This document shows, one piece after another, positions 52,374-61,767 of a DNA stretch of 64,000 nucleotides (the first letter of the stretch is position 1; the number at the start of each line of letters is the position of its first letter). The notes beneath the pieces are model-generated. The model was not told the DNA's origin. It saw only the letters and a list, made by a program, of their open reading frames with translations, and searched no databases. The position numbers and the translations under genes were made by a program. Origin of the DNA: Microvirga aerilata (lineage in GTDB: Bacteria > Pseudomonadota > Alphaproteobacteria > Rhizobiales > Beijerinckiaceae); assembly GCF_016743775.1 (NCBI RefSeq), contig NZ_JAEQMY010000008.1, positions 96,178 through 160,177 on the forward strand. Direction: 5' to 3'.

Positions 52374-53663
52374 TCAGTTCCCGGCCACCAGGGTTCGCGG
52401 CGCGCCGCTGATCGCGACTGCCGCGCCGCCCCGGATTTCCTGCACGGTCAGGGCACGGTCGTTGGTGCCGTCCGGGTTGAAGCGGAAGACGCCGTCGGCG
52501 CCGGCGAAGCCTGCCGGGGTCGTGAGCATGCCGTCGTTGAAGGCCTGCGCCCCTTGCATCCGGGCAAGCGCCGCAGCGAGCGTCACCGCGTCATAGGACA
52601 AGGTGGCGAGGCGGACAGGCTCCGTGTTGTAGCGGGCCCGGTAGCGCTCGGCAAAGGCCTCGAAGCCGCGGTTGTCGGGTGCTGCGAACCAGCCGCCCTG
52701 CAGGGCCGGCAGGGCAAGGACGCGGGGCTCGTTCCACAATCCTGTGCCGAGAGGCTTGACCTGTTGCGCGTTGAAGCCGGCCGTCTGGAGCGCCTGGGCG
52801 ATGGCGGGCAGGCCGTCGCCGCCCTCAGGCATGAACAGGGTATCGGCCTGGGGCGCGGTGCCGCCGATGGCATGAGCCATGCGCTGCACAGCCGCCTGCG
52901 GCTGGCCGGCGGGATAACGTTCGAGCGCCACAATGCGCATGCCCTGCCGCGCCGCCGCAAGCTGAAGCCGCGCCTCGGCCACGCGGCCATAGGTTGTTTC
53001 CGGGATCAGGGCCGCAACGGAGCGGCGCCCTTGGGCGGCCGCAAAGGAGACGATGCGGTCGACCTCCTGCTGGACGAGGAAGCTCAGGAGATAGACGCCG
53101 CGGGTGGCGACGCTCGCATCGGTCGAGAAGCCGATCACGGGCTTGCCCATGGGCCGCGCCGCCTGTCCGGCCGCTTGGACCGAGCCGGCGAAGAGCGGGC
53201 CGATGATCAGGTCGGCTCCCTCCGCCAGAGCCTGGCTCGTTGCGCTCTGCGCCCCTTCGGGGGTGCCGCGGTCGTCCTTCACCAGAACGGTGATGTCCGC
53301 CCCTTGGAACTCGCCGAGCGCCAGTTCCGCCGCGTTGCGCATGCTCTGCGCCACCACGGCCCCCTGCCCCGGGCTCGTCAGGGGCAGGATCAGCGCGACC
53401 TTGACGGGGCCGTTGCCGATGGCGGTGCCGGGCATCGAGGTCCCGGACGGAGCGCCCTGCATCGGGGTGCCAGCAGGCGCAACACCGGCCGCGTAGGCAG
53501 GTTCGACGGGTGCCTGAGCGGCCTGAGGCCTGCTCGCCTTGCGCGGCGGCGCCTTGCTGCCGGAGCCGACGCAGCCGGACACCAGCAGCGCGCCGGCCAG
53601 AACGGCCGCCAACGCAGCCCGGCATTTCAGCCCCGTTGCCGCAAAACACCCCACGCGCGCCAT
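52374..53663 (-). CDS. Penicillin-binding protein activator (LpoA-like lipoprotein)
   Basis: A 429-residue lipoprotein with lipobox LLVSGC (Cys31) after a basic N-terminus. It is followed by a Pro/Ala linker and a periplasmic-binding-type fold like that of branched-chain amino-acid receptors (KVALILPLTSPGQGAVVAQS, DLIIGPLFAGSVQAAGQAAR, LSYDAVTLAAALARM). This combination is the LpoA group, thought to activate a peptidoglycan synthase from the outer membrane. It is divergent from rsmI, as in many alphaproteobacteria. An amino-acid-binding role is an alternative, but no transporter genes are beside it. Confidence 0.85.
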   Translation of the reverse strand: MARVGCFAATGLKCRAALAAVLAGALLVSGCVGSGSKAPPRKASRPQAAQAPVEPAYAAGVAPAGTPMQGAPSGTSMPGTAIGNGPVKVALILPLTSPGQGAVVAQSMRNAAELALGEFQGADITVLVKDDRGTPEGAQSATSQALAEGADLIIGPLFAGSVQAAGQAARPMGKPVIGFSTDASVATRGVYLLSFLVQQEVDRIVSFAAAQGRRSVAALIPETTYGRVAEARLQLAAARQGMRIVALERYPAGQPQAAVQRMAHAIGGTAPQADTLFMPEGGDGLPAIAQALQTAGFNAQQVKPLGTGLWNEPRVLALPALQGGWFAAPDNRGFEAFAERYRARYNTEPVRLATLSYDAVTLAAALARMQGAQAFNDGMLTTPAGFAGADGVFRFNPDGTNDRALTVQEIRGGAAVAISGAPRTLVAGN

Positions 53664-53801
53664 CTCCCACCCCCTTGGAAACAGCTTTCATTCGATGGGG
53701 AGGAAGCGTGGCAGAAAAAGGTAAACATTGTTTCCATGGCGGGAGGCCGGTGCGATCGCCGGCTTTCGCAGGCCCGCCCCTTCATGCGACAGTAACAAAC
53801 G

Positions 53802-54740
53802 ATGAATCAGAGAATCGACAACCGCACCAAGCGGCGCGACCCCGCGGCGAAAACCAGCACCTTCACGGCCTTCGGCCTCGCCGCCGAGGCGAAGCCCCTG
53901 TCGCCCGGCCTCTACGTGGTCGCAACCCCCATCGGCAACCTGCAGGACGTGTCCTTCCGGGGACTGAGCGTGCTTGCGGCGGCCGACGCGATCCTGGCCG
54001 AGGATACGCGGGTGACGAAGACGCTGCTGGCCCATTACGGCATCACCACGCCGCTGGTCGCCTATCACGAGCACTCGAACGACGCGGTGCGCGAGCGCAT
54101 GGTCCACCGCATCCGGGAGGGGCAGGCGCTCGCTCTCGTGTCGGATGCGGGCACGCCTCTCGTGTCGGATCCCGGCTACAAGCTCGTGCAGGCGGCGATC
54201 GAGGAAGGGCTTCCGATCACCCCGATTCCCGGCCCCTCGGCGGTGCTCACGGCGCTCGTCGCCTCGGGCCTGCCCACCGACCGTTTCTTTTTCGAGGGCT
54301 TCCTGCCGCCGAAAAGCGCGGCGCGCCGGGCGCGTCTTGCGGAGATCGGCGCGATCCCCGGCACGCTCATGCTGTTCGAGGGCCCGCACCGCCTGCCCGA
54401 GATGCTGGCGGACGCGGCAGCGGTCCTCGGCGAACGGCAGGCCGTGGTGGCGCGTGAACTCACCAAGATGTTCGAGACGATCCGGCGCGGCACCCTGCCC
54501 GACCTGGCGCAGCAATTCGCCGAGGAAGGCCCGCCGAAGGGCGAGATCGTGGTGCTGATCGGGGAGGCCACCAAGGCCATGCATGCAGCAGAAGCCGACG
54601 CGGCCCTCGACGGCAGGCTGGAGGCGGCCCTCAAGAACCATTCGATCAAGGACGCCGCGGCGCTCGTGGCGGCGGAGCTCGACATGCCCAAGCGCGAGAT
54701 CTATGCCCGCGCATTGGCGCTTGCAAAGAAGGGCGAATGA
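53802..54740 (+). CDS. rsmI: 16S rRNA (cytidine-1402-2'-O)-methyltransferase
   Basis: Methylates C1402 of 16S rRNA. The 312 residues show the class III methylase pattern: [20 protein letters not shown] (38-57), [18 protein letters not shown] (64-81), [18 protein letters not shown] (112-129), [12 protein letters not shown] (141-152) and [10 protein letters not shown] (162-171). A basic N-terminal tail of about 35 residues is typical of alphaproteobacterial members. It overlaps yraN by 4 nt (ATGA). Confidence 0.94.
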   Translation: MNQRIDNRTKRRDPAAKTSTFTAFGLAAEAKPLSPGLYVVATPIGNLQDVSFRGLSVLAAADAILAEDTRVTKTLLAHYGITTPLVAYHEHSNDAVRERMVHRIREGQALALVSDAGTPLVSDPGYKLVQAAIEEGLPITPIPGPSAVLTALVASGLPTDRFFFEGFLPPKSAARRARLAEIGAIPGTLMLFEGPHRLPEMLADAAAVLGERQAVVARELTKMFETIRRGTLPDLAQQFAEEGPPKGEIVVLIGEATKAMHAAEADAALDGRLEAALKNHSIKDAAALVAAELDMPKREIYARALALAKKGE

Positions 54741-55114
54741 AGAGCGCGCTCGAACGCCGTCGCGTCACGTTCCTGCGCGGCTATCGCGCCGAATGGATCG
54801 CGCTTCTGTTTCTGCTGGCAAAAGGCTACCGCCCGCTCGCGTGGCGCTATTCCGCCTCCGGCGGCGAGATCGACCTGATCGTCATGCGCGGCAGCACCAT
54901 CGCGTTCGTCGAGGTGAAGGCGCGCGGCGCAATAGAGGACGCGCTGTCCGCCATCACGGCAAGAAAGCGTCAGCGCTTCTCGCGGGCCGTGCGAGCCTGG
55001 CTCTCGCGCAATGCGTGGGCCGAGGGAAAAACATGGCGCGCGGATGCGGTGTTCATCGCGCCCAGGCGATGGCCGCAGCACATCGTGTCGGCGTTCGAGC
55101 TGGAGATGCGGTGA
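54737..55114 (+). CDS. UPF0102 (YraN) family nuclease-like protein
   Basis: A 125-residue member of the restriction-endonuclease-like fold. The candidate active-site pattern is SGGEIDLIV (Glu44, Asp46) and AFVEVKAR (Glu59, Lys61). Residues look intact, so metal-dependent nuclease activity is possible, but the biological role of YraN is not established. The start overlaps the rsmI stop. In many alphaproteobacteria gshB follows directly; here it is displaced by about 2.2 kb. Confidence 0.88.
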   Translation: MKSALERRRVTFLRGYRAEWIALLFLLAKGYRPLAWRYSASGGEIDLIVMRGSTIAFVEVKARGAIEDALSAITARKRQRFSRAVRAWLSRNAWAEGKTWRADAVFIAPRRWPQHIVSAFELEMR

Positions 55115-55138
55115 GAGACAGCTCCACCGCTGTACGAT

Positions 55139-56011
55139 TCAAGCCGCCATCCTGTGCCTGTCCGCCACCGCCTCGCGGATGTGCCGCGCCAGTTCCTGCA
55201 CCACGTGGCTGCCGCCGTCGCGCGGCAGGTAGAGATTGACCATGAAGGGCGGCAGGGCTGGCAGGCCGGATTCAGGCCCCAGCACCTCCAGGCCGTTCGG
55301 GACCGTGGAGGCCATCCAGGCCATGACGGCGATGTCGGCCGCGACCGTCGCCACCTGGGCCGAGGTGTTCGTGACCTCGGACACGGAGCGCCACTCGATC
55401 CCGGCCTTCTGCAGCACGTCGCGGATCGGCGTGCGGAAGGCGCAGTCGGAACAGCCGATGGACACGGGCAGCGGGCGCTGGCGCGCCGCATCGCCGCCGC
55501 GGGCACCCACCCAGACCAGGCGGTCCATGACCAGGTTCTCGCCGTCGGGATCGCAGGCCATCTCGGTGGCCAGCACCACATCGACCTTGCCGGCCTGCAG
55601 CTTCGCGCGCAGCGCTGCGCTGGAGCCGCTGTTGAGAGAGATCTGCACGCGCGGATAGCGCCGCGCGAAATCCTTCAGGAAGGTGGGAAGGTAGGTGGTG
55701 ATGATGTCGCTCGGGATGCCGAGCCGCACCTCGCCTTCGAATTCGGGCGTGGTCATCTCGGTCCAGATCTCATCGTTGAGGGCAAGCAGCCGCTTCGCCC
55801 GCCCGAACAGGCGCTCGCCCGCGCCGGTCAGCTTCATGCCGCGTCGTTCCCGGGTGATGAGCTCCTCGCCGAGCGTCTCCTCCAGGCGCTTGATCTGCTG
55901 GCTGACCGCCGCTTGCGTCAGGTTGAGAACGCCGGTGGCGGCCGTCATGCCGCCCGCGTCCACCACCGCCACGAAGGCTCTTAGCAGGCTGACATCGAGA
56001 TTCCGGGCCAT
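55139..56011 (-). CDS. LysR-family transcriptional regulator
   Basis: A 290-residue regulator, starting at ATG 56011. The HTH region is LLRAFVAVVDAGGMTAATGV, then NLTQAAVSQQIKRLEETLG (about 8-50). The effector domain from about 88 (EVRLGIPSDIITTYLPTFLK) ends near PRDGGSHVVQELARHIREA. It diverges from the DUF1127 gene over a 104-bp AT-rich gap containing dyads such as TTCATTATTTCCAATATAAT, a plausible control region for both. The effector is unknown. Confidence 0.88.
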   Translation of the reverse strand: MARNLDVSLLRAFVAVVDAGGMTAATGVLNLTQAAVSQQIKRLEETLGEELITRERRGMKLTGAGERLFGRAKRLLALNDEIWTEMTTPEFEGEVRLGIPSDIITTYLPTFLKDFARRYPRVQISLNSGSSAALRAKLQAGKVDVVLATEMACDPDGENLVMDRLVWVGARGGDAARQRPLPVSIGCSDCAFRTPIRDVLQKAGIEWRSVSEVTNTSAQVATVAADIAVMAWMASTVPNGLEVLGPESGLPALPPFMVNLYLPRDGGSHVVQELARHIREAVADRHRMAA

Positions 56012-56115
56012 CGCCCACCTCAATAAGATTTCATTATTTCCAATATAATGAACATTCGTTTCTCTTATGCAAGAGGCAAGAGCATCATCCTCTTATCGAA
56101 CTTGAGGAGACGGCC

Positions 56116-56325
56116 ATGTCAGCTCTTTCCATCGTCCACGAATGCACCTCGGCCCTGATCGCCCGCAAGCCTTCACGCCTAGGGGGTCTCATGGCCGCGT
56201 TGATGCGTGAAATCGAGATCCGCCGCGCCCTGCGCGAGGTCAGCACCCTCGACGAGGCCATGCTGCACGACATCGGCATCAGCCCCGGCGGTATCGAGGA
56301 AGCGGTGCGGTGCGGTCGGGGCTAA
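56116..56325 (+). CDS. DUF1127 small protein
   Basis: A 69-residue DUF1127 protein, recognised by the C-terminal motif LREVSTLDEAMLHDIGISPGGIEEAV. A basic N-terminal half precedes it (ALIARKPSRLGGLMAALMRE). In Agrobacterium and Rhodobacter, such Arg-rich DUF1127 proteins influence RNA turnover and phosphate or stress responses (family knowledge). It is divergent from the LysR gene. Its stop overlaps the convergent lipid-kinase stop by 4 nt. Confidence 0.82.
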   Translation: MSALSIVHECTSALIARKPSRLGGLMAALMREIEIRRALREVSTLDEAMLHDIGISPGGIEEAVRCGRG

Positions 56326-57203
56326 GCCTCGTCCTTCGGCGCGAACACCGTGACGGCGGCGGGCTGGATCGAGAAATGCGCGGGCGTCTGGGTGACGATC
56401 TCGCCATCGGCGTTCACGGGCTTCGGCTTGCGGGTGCGGATGTCGAACTCCTTGGCCCGCACCGCCCGCACCTCGTTCCAGGCCCCATGGCGCCCATGAC
56501 GGAACGACCGCGCCATGAGCGCAAGCTTCCAGGCCCGGTCGAGCTCGAGGCTGTAAAGGTCGAGATGGTGATCGTCGATGGTGGCATCCTTCTCGACCGC
56601 GTTGCCGCCGCCGTAGAAGCGTCCGTTGCCCACCGCGATCTGAAGCGTCCTCACGCGGGCCGCTTCGTTCTCGCTGTAGATCGTCGCCCTAAAGGGCCGA
56701 GCCTGCGCCAGCACCTTCAGGGCCACCAGAGCATAGCCGAGGCGGCCGTACCGGCGCTTGATGTCCCGGGTGAGCTGCTGCGCCAGCTCTGCCGAAAGGC
56801 CGATGCTCGCCACGTTGAAGAAGGGCTCGCCGTTGACGATGCCGAGATCGATCTTGCGGGTATGGCCGCCCGCGATCACCTGAGCCGCGCCGTCGAGGTC
56901 GAAGGGGATGTCGAGGGTCCTGGCCAGATCGTTGGCCGTGCCGAACGGCAGGATGCCCAGCGGCAACCCGGCCTCGATCACCCCGAAGGCCGCCGCGTTG
57001 AGCGTGCCGTCGCCGCCGCCGACGATGGCGCATTCCACATCCTTGGCGTGCTGGACGATCAGCGGCGACAGGTCCTCCCGGCGGCCGCATTCCACATGGA
57101 TGGGCTCGATGCCGTGAGCTTCCAGACGCTCGAGAGCGAGGTCACGCTGGGTGGCGCCGCTGCGGCTCTTGGCATTGACGATCAGAAGGGCGCGGCGGGG
57201 CAT
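56322..57203 (-). CDS. Diacylglycerol-kinase-family lipid kinase (YegS-like)
   Basis: A 293-residue soluble lipid kinase. The nucleotide-binding core is VNAKSRSG (9-16) and the diagnostic VGGGDGTLN (61-69), followed by GILPFGTANDLARTL (83-97). A second domain includes FFNVASIGLSAELAQQ and a C-terminal beta sandwich. YegS-type members phosphorylate phosphatidylglycerol or diacylglycerol; the exact lipid is not predictable. It lies convergent with DUF1127 and upstream of gshB on the other strand. Confidence 0.87.
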   Translation of the reverse strand: MPRRALLIVNAKSRSGATQRDLALERLEAHGIEPIHVECGRREDLSPLIVQHAKDVECAIVGGGDGTLNAAAFGVIEAGLPLGILPFGTANDLARTLDIPFDLDGAAQVIAGGHTRKIDLGIVNGEPFFNVASIGLSAELAQQLTRDIKRRYGRLGYALVALKVLAQARPFRATIYSENEAARVRTLQIAVGNGRFYGGGNAVEKDATIDDHHLDLYSLELDRAWKLALMARSFRHGRHGAWNEVRAVRAKEFDIRTRKPKPVNADGEIVTQTPAHFSIQPAAVTVFAPKDEA

Positions 57204-57363
57204 ACTCTATCACATGGAAAAGCTTGAGGGGTTAGGCAAGGGGCATGCGGCAAGCGTGGCCCTTGATAACCCTGCTGTCCGTTTTTCGTTCACTCCCTGC
57301 CGGGGAGAGTTGCCATCACGTGTTTTCAGGCCAATAACCCCCCTTCCCTAGGAGACCTGATCC

Positions 57364-58308
57364 ATGACCCTCACCGTTGCGATCCAGATGGATCACATCA
57401 AAAGCATCAAGATCGCAGGCGATACGGGCTTTGCACTGCTGCTCGAAGCCCAGCGGCGGGGTCACCGGGTCCTGCACTACACGCCCGACCGCCTGAGCCT
57501 GCGGGACGGCGCGGTGGTCGCCATGGCGGAGACCATCGAGGTGCGCGACCGGGAGGGCGACCACTTCACGCTGGGCACGCCCGAGCGGGTCGATCTGTCC
57601 GGCGTGGATGCGGTGCTGATGCGCCAGGACCCGCCCTTCGATCTGGCCTACATCACGGCAACGCATTTTCTGGAGCGCATCCATCCGAAGACCCTGGTGG
57701 TCAACGATCCGGCGCATGTGCGCAACGCCCCGGAAAAGATCTTCGTCACCCACTTTCCGCACCTCATGCCACCGACCCTGATTTCCCGCGACAGGCAGGA
57801 GATCGAGGAGTTCCGGCGCGAGCATGGCGACGTGGTGATGAAGCCGCTCTACGGCCATGGCGGCGCGAGCGTCTTCAAGGTCGGTCGGGAGGACCCGAAT
57901 TTCGGCTCGCTCTACGATCTCTTCGCCAACCTGTTCCGCGAGCCCTGGGTGATCCAGCGCTTCCTGCCGAAGATCACGGAAGGCGACAAGCGCATCATCC
58001 TCATCGACGGCGAGGCGGCAGGCGCCATCAACCGCGTTCCGGCCGCCAACGACATCCGCTCCAACATGGTGCGCGGCGGGGCTGCAAAGCCCACGGACCT
58101 GACGCCCCGCGAACGCGAGATCTGCGAGACCATCGGGCCGGACCTGAAGCGCATGGGCCTGATCCTGGTGGGCATCGACGTGATCGACGGCAACCTCACC
58201 GAGATCAACGTGACCGCCCCCACGGGCATCCGCGCCATCAAGCGCCTCGGCGGACCGGATCTGGCCGTGAACGTGTGGGACGTGATTGAGAGCAAGGTGG
58301 GGCGGTAA
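57364..58308 (+). CDS. gshB: Glutathione synthetase
   Basis: Joins gamma-glutamylcysteine and glycine using ATP. The 314 residues show the prokaryotic GshB pattern: [20 protein letters not shown] at the start, [11 protein letters not shown], the ATP-grasp loop [17 protein letters not shown] and the metal/ATP site [17 protein letters not shown]. Length and motifs are complete. Expected next to yraN in related genomes but separated here by LysR, DUF1127 and lipid-kinase genes. With ggt at 11.5 kb, the window holds one glutathione-making and one glutathione-degrading gene. Confidence 0.96.
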   Translation: MTLTVAIQMDHIKSIKIAGDTGFALLLEAQRRGHRVLHYTPDRLSLRDGAVVAMAETIEVRDREGDHFTLGTPERVDLSGVDAVLMRQDPPFDLAYITATHFLERIHPKTLVVNDPAHVRNAPEKIFVTHFPHLMPPTLISRDRQEIEEFRREHGDVVMKPLYGHGGASVFKVGREDPNFGSLYDLFANLFREPWVIQRFLPKITEGDKRIILIDGEAAGAINRVPAANDIRSNMVRGGAAKPTDLTPREREICETIGPDLKRMGLILVGIDVIDGNLTEINVTAPTGIRAIKRLGGPDLAVNVWDVIESKVGR

Positions 58309-58374
58309 GAGTCAGGCTATCCCGAACGGCGCAAGCCGGTCCGGGATCGCGAGCAGGATGGAGCGCCTGAACCT

Positions 58375-58514
58375 CCACTGTGATCCCCGCGCAGGCGGGG
58401 ATCCATAACCACGACGTCCATCGTCCAAGGCGCAGCGAATGCCGCTTTGTTTATCCTGCACTGTCAGCGGTTATGGATTCCGGGCTCTGCTACGCAGCCC
58501 CGGAATGACAGTGG
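58375..58514. repeat. Dispersed palindromic repeat, family B copy 5
   Basis: CCACTGTGATCCCCGC at the left and CCCCGGAATGACAGTGG at the right. The inner ATCCATAACC and GGTTATGGATTCCGG arms are inverted, and the core TTATCCTGCAC (58451-58461) is identical to copy 4. Lies between gshB and hemW, ending 4 nt from the hemW stop codon. Confidence 0.82.
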
Positions 58515-58518
58515 TTTC

Positions 58519-59679
58519 TCAAGCTGCTAGTTCCGCAATGACCGCATTGAGCACCGGGAAGCCCTTCGGCGTCACCGCAAGGCGCGAACCATCCACCTGG
58601 ATCAAGCCCTCCTCCTCAAGGATGCGCAGCCGCCGCTGATTGAGCGTCTTGCCCGTGAACGCCTCGAAGCGGCGCGGGTCGACGCCCTCCTTCAGGCGCA
58701 GTCCCATGAGCAGGAACTCGTCGCCCTCGGCCTCGGAGGTCAAAACCTCCTCGTCGATGACACCGTGGCCCTCGCGCTCCACGAGCTCCAGCCACGTCTC
58801 CGGGTGCTTCTCCGTGGATGTCGCCAACCGCGCGTTGCCGGTGACGAGGCGGCCATGGGCGCCGGGGCCGATGCCGGCATATTCGCCGTAGCGCCAGTAA
58901 AGCAGGTTGTGGCGGGATTCCGCGCCGGGCCTGGCGTGGTTCGAGATCTCGTAGGCCGGAAGCCCGTGCTTCTCGCAGGTCTCCTGCGTGATGTCGTAGA
59001 GGGCGCGGCCCGTCTCCTCGTCCGGCACGGTAATCTTGCCAGCATCGTAGAGGCGCTGGAACCAGGTGCCGGGCTCGATGGTGAGCTGGTAGAGCGACAG
59101 GTGCTCCACCGCGTGGCTGATCGCCTGCTCCAGTTCGGCCGCCCAAGCCTCGGGCGTATGACCGGGACGGGCGTAGATCAGGTCGAAGGAATACCGGTCG
59201 AAGATGGAGGCTGCGATCTTCACGGCGGACAGCGCCTCCTCGACGGAGTGCATGCGGCCCAAGCGGCGCAAGTCGGGGTCGTTGAGGGCTTGCACGCCGA
59301 GCGAGACCCGGTTGATGCCGGCCCCGCGATAGCCGCGAAAGCGCTCCGCCTCGACGCTGGTGGGGTTGGCCTCGAGCGTCACCTCGGCTCCCGGATCCAT
59401 GGCCCAGGCGCCACCGATGGCGTCGAGGATCGCCCCCACCGTTTCGGGCTTCATGAGCGAAGGCGTGCCGCCGCCGAAGAAGATGCTCGTGACCGTGCGT
59501 CCCGGAATGCGCGCGGCCGTGTGGGCGATCTCGCGCTTGAAGGCTGCCAGAAACCGCTCCTGGTCCACCGGCTGGTGGCGGACATGGCTGTTGAAGTCGC
59601 AATAGGGGCACTTGGAGGCGCAGAAGGGCCAATGGACATAAACGCCAAAGCCCACGTCGCGCGTCGGATGATCGATCAT
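58519..59679 (-). CDS. hemW: Radical SAM protein HemW (heme chaperone-like)
   Basis: A 386-residue radical-SAM protein of the HemN-like family. The cluster ligands are Cys20, Cys24 and Cys27 (FCASKCPYCDFNSH). They are followed by SIFFGGGTPSLMKPETVGAI, GINRVSLGVQALND and DLIYARPGHTPEAW, and a C-terminal winged domain (RRLRILEEEGLIQVDGSRLA). The short form with YCDF points to HemW, a heme-trafficking protein, rather than coproporphyrinogen dehydrogenase HemN. ATG 59679 is used; the much longer open frame upstream is the antisense shadow of prpE. Confidence 0.9.
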   Translation of the reverse strand: MIDHPTRDVGFGVYVHWPFCASKCPYCDFNSHVRHQPVDQERFLAAFKREIAHTAARIPGRTVTSIFFGGGTPSLMKPETVGAILDAIGGAWAMDPGAEVTLEANPTSVEAERFRGYRGAGINRVSLGVQALNDPDLRRLGRMHSVEEALSAVKIAASIFDRYSFDLIYARPGHTPEAWAAELEQAISHAVEHLSLYQLTIEPGTWFQRLYDAGKITVPDEETGRALYDITQETCEKHGLPAYEISNHARPGAESRHNLLYWRYGEYAGIGPGAHGRLVTGNARLATSTEKHPETWLELVEREGHGVIDEEVLTSEAEGDEFLLMGLRLKEGVDPRRFEAFTGKTLNQRRLRILEEEGLIQVDGSRLAVTPKGFPVLNAVIAELAA

Positions 59680-59756
59680 GGGCCGTATATGGCAGGTCTT
59701 CACCCCAACGTCACGGGTGCCGGTGTCGCGTGGACCCAGCCGGGGCGATGGCCGGG

Positions 59757-61670
59757 CTACCCGGCCAGTCCCCTCGCCCGCAGCACGTCCCCGATTTCGG
59801 TCAGGATCATGGGATCGTCGATGGTGGCGGGCGTCGACCACTCGTCCCCGTCGGCGATCTTCTTCATGGTGCCGCGCAGGATCTTGCCCGAGCGGGTCTT
59901 GGGCAGCCGCGACACGGTGATTGCCAGCTTGAAGGCGGCCACGGGCCCGATCTTCTCGCGCACCAGGGCCACGAGCTCGGCCTCGATCTCCTCGGGCGAG
60001 CGGTCGATGCCGGATTTCAGCACCACGAAGCCGCAGGGCACCTCCCCTTTCAGGGCGTCCTTCATGCCGATCACGGCGCATTCGGCCACCGCCGGATGGG
60101 AGGCCAGCACCTCCTCCATGCCGCCGGTGGAGAGGCGATGGCCCGCGACATTGATGATGTCGTCCGTGCGGCCCATCACCCAGATATAGCCGTCCTGGTC
60201 GAGATAGCCCGCATCCGAGGTGTTGTAGTAGCCGGGATAGACGGAGAGATAGGAATCCCGAAACCGCTCGTCCGCATTCCAGAGGGTCGGAAGAGCCCCC
60301 GGAGGAAGCGGCAGCTTGATGACGATGGAGCCCATCTTGTTCGGCCCGACGGATTTTCCGGCCTCGTCCAGCACGTCGAGGGTATAGCCCGGCATCGGCA
60401 CCGTGGGCGATCCGTGCTTGACCGGCAGGGCCCCCAAGCCCAGCGGATTGCCCGCCACGGGCCAGCCGGTTTCCGTCTGCCACCAATGGTCGATGACCGG
60501 CGTCCCCAGGATGTCCTCCGCCCATTTGACCGTGTCGGGATCGGCCCGCTCGCCCGCAAGGAAAAGGGCACGGAACGCCGAGAGGTCGTATTTCTTCAGA
60601 AGATCCGCCCCGGGGTCCTCCTTCTTGATCGCCCGGAAGGCGGTGGGCGCAGTAAAGAGCGTCACGATCCCATGGTCGGCGATCACCCGCCAATAGGCGC
60701 CCGCATCGGGGGTGCCCACCGGCTTGCCCTCGTAGAGAATGGCCGTGCAGCCATGCAGAAGCGGCCCGTAGACGATGTAGGAATGGCCCACCACCCAGCC
60801 CACATCGGAGGCGGCCCAGAAGACCTCGCCGGGCTTCACGCCGAAGAAGTGGCCCATGGACCATTTGAGCGCGACCATGTGGCCGCCATTGTCGCGCACC
60901 ACGCCCTTCGGGATCCCAGTGGTGCCGGAGGTGTAGAGCACATAGAGCGGATCGGTGGCCTCCACCGGCACGCAGTCGGCCTTCCGGCCCTCGGCTCTCG
61001 CCTGGGCGACGGCGCCGGCCCAATCCAGGTCGCGGCCGTCCACGAGGGAGGCGTCCAGCTGCGGGCGTTGGAAGACGAGGCAGGATTCTGGCTTGGCCTT
61101 GGAGAGCGAGATCGCCTCGTCCAGCAGGGGCTTGTAGGGGATGACCCGGGCGCCCTCGATGCCGCAGGAGGCGGACAGGATGGCTTTCGGCTTGGCATCG
61201 TCGATGCGGGTGGCGAGCTCCTTGGCGGCGAAGCCGCCGAAGACCACGGAGTGAATGGCCCCGATGCGGGCGCAGGCCAGCATGGCGAAGGTGGTTTCCG
61301 GGATCATCGGCATGTAGATGACGACCCGGTCGCCCTTCGTGACGCCCATGTCCTGCAGCACGGCGGCGAGCGTCGCCACCTCGGCCTGCAGCTCGGCGTA
61401 GGTGATCGCGCGCTTCGTGCCGGTGACGGGGCTGTCGTAGATGATCGCCGCCTGATCGCCGCGGGTGGCCACATGCCGGTCGACGGCGTTGTAGCAGGTG
61501 TTGCATTGCGCACCCACGAACCAGCGGCCGTAGATGCCGGCCTGGCTGTCGAACACCTTGTCGGCGGGCCTGATCCAATCGATCTCTCGCGCCGCCTCCG
61601 CCCAGAACCCCTCCGGATCGGATTTCCAGCCGGCATAGACCTCATGATAGCGGCTTTGGGCAGATAGCAT
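59757..61670 (-). CDS. prpE: Propionyl-CoA synthetase (acyl-AMP ligase)
   Basis: Activates propionate, or acetate, to its CoA ester via an acyl-adenylate. From ATG 61670 it has 637 residues. The N-terminal block is RYHEVYAGWKSDPEGFWAEA. The AMP-forming signature is YVLYTSGTTGIPKGVVRDNG, followed by LFLAGERADPDT, WWQTETGWPV and the C-terminal GRTDDIINVAGHRLSTGGME. The acetylatable catalytic Lys lies in LPKTRSGKILRGT. The NTCYNAVDRH block agrees with PrpE over Acs. prpBCD genes are not nearby. Divergent from the TauE-type gene. Confidence 0.9.
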   Translation of the reverse strand: MLSAQSRYHEVYAGWKSDPEGFWAEAAREIDWIRPADKVFDSQAGIYGRWFVGAQCNTCYNAVDRHVATRGDQAAIIYDSPVTGTKRAITYAELQAEVATLAAVLQDMGVTKGDRVVIYMPMIPETTFAMLACARIGAIHSVVFGGFAAKELATRIDDAKPKAILSASCGIEGARVIPYKPLLDEAISLSKAKPESCLVFQRPQLDASLVDGRDLDWAGAVAQARAEGRKADCVPVEATDPLYVLYTSGTTGIPKGVVRDNGGHMVALKWSMGHFFGVKPGEVFWAASDVGWVVGHSYIVYGPLLHGCTAILYEGKPVGTPDAGAYWRVIADHGIVTLFTAPTAFRAIKKEDPGADLLKKYDLSAFRALFLAGERADPDTVKWAEDILGTPVIDHWWQTETGWPVAGNPLGLGALPVKHGSPTVPMPGYTLDVLDEAGKSVGPNKMGSIVIKLPLPPGALPTLWNADERFRDSYLSVYPGYYNTSDAGYLDQDGYIWVMGRTDDIINVAGHRLSTGGMEEVLASHPAVAECAVIGMKDALKGEVPCGFVVLKSGIDRSPEEIEAELVALVREKIGPVAAFKLAITVSRLPKTRSGKILRGTMKKIADGDEWSTPATIDDPMILTEIGDVLRARGLAG

Positions 61671-61767
61671 GGCGGACCCCGTTGCGTTCACTGCATGAGA
61701 CTTGAAGCGTCTGCTGTGGTAGCAGGCGATCAAGCCGTGGTCAGCGGCGACTTTCGGCGAGTTTTTC

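Noticed and set aside
59680..61578. Extension of the hemW frame upstream to 1019 codons
   Set aside because: The extra 633 codons lie in a wrong frame of prpE. The hemW ATG at 59679 directly precedes the conserved N-terminus, so a fusion is not supported.
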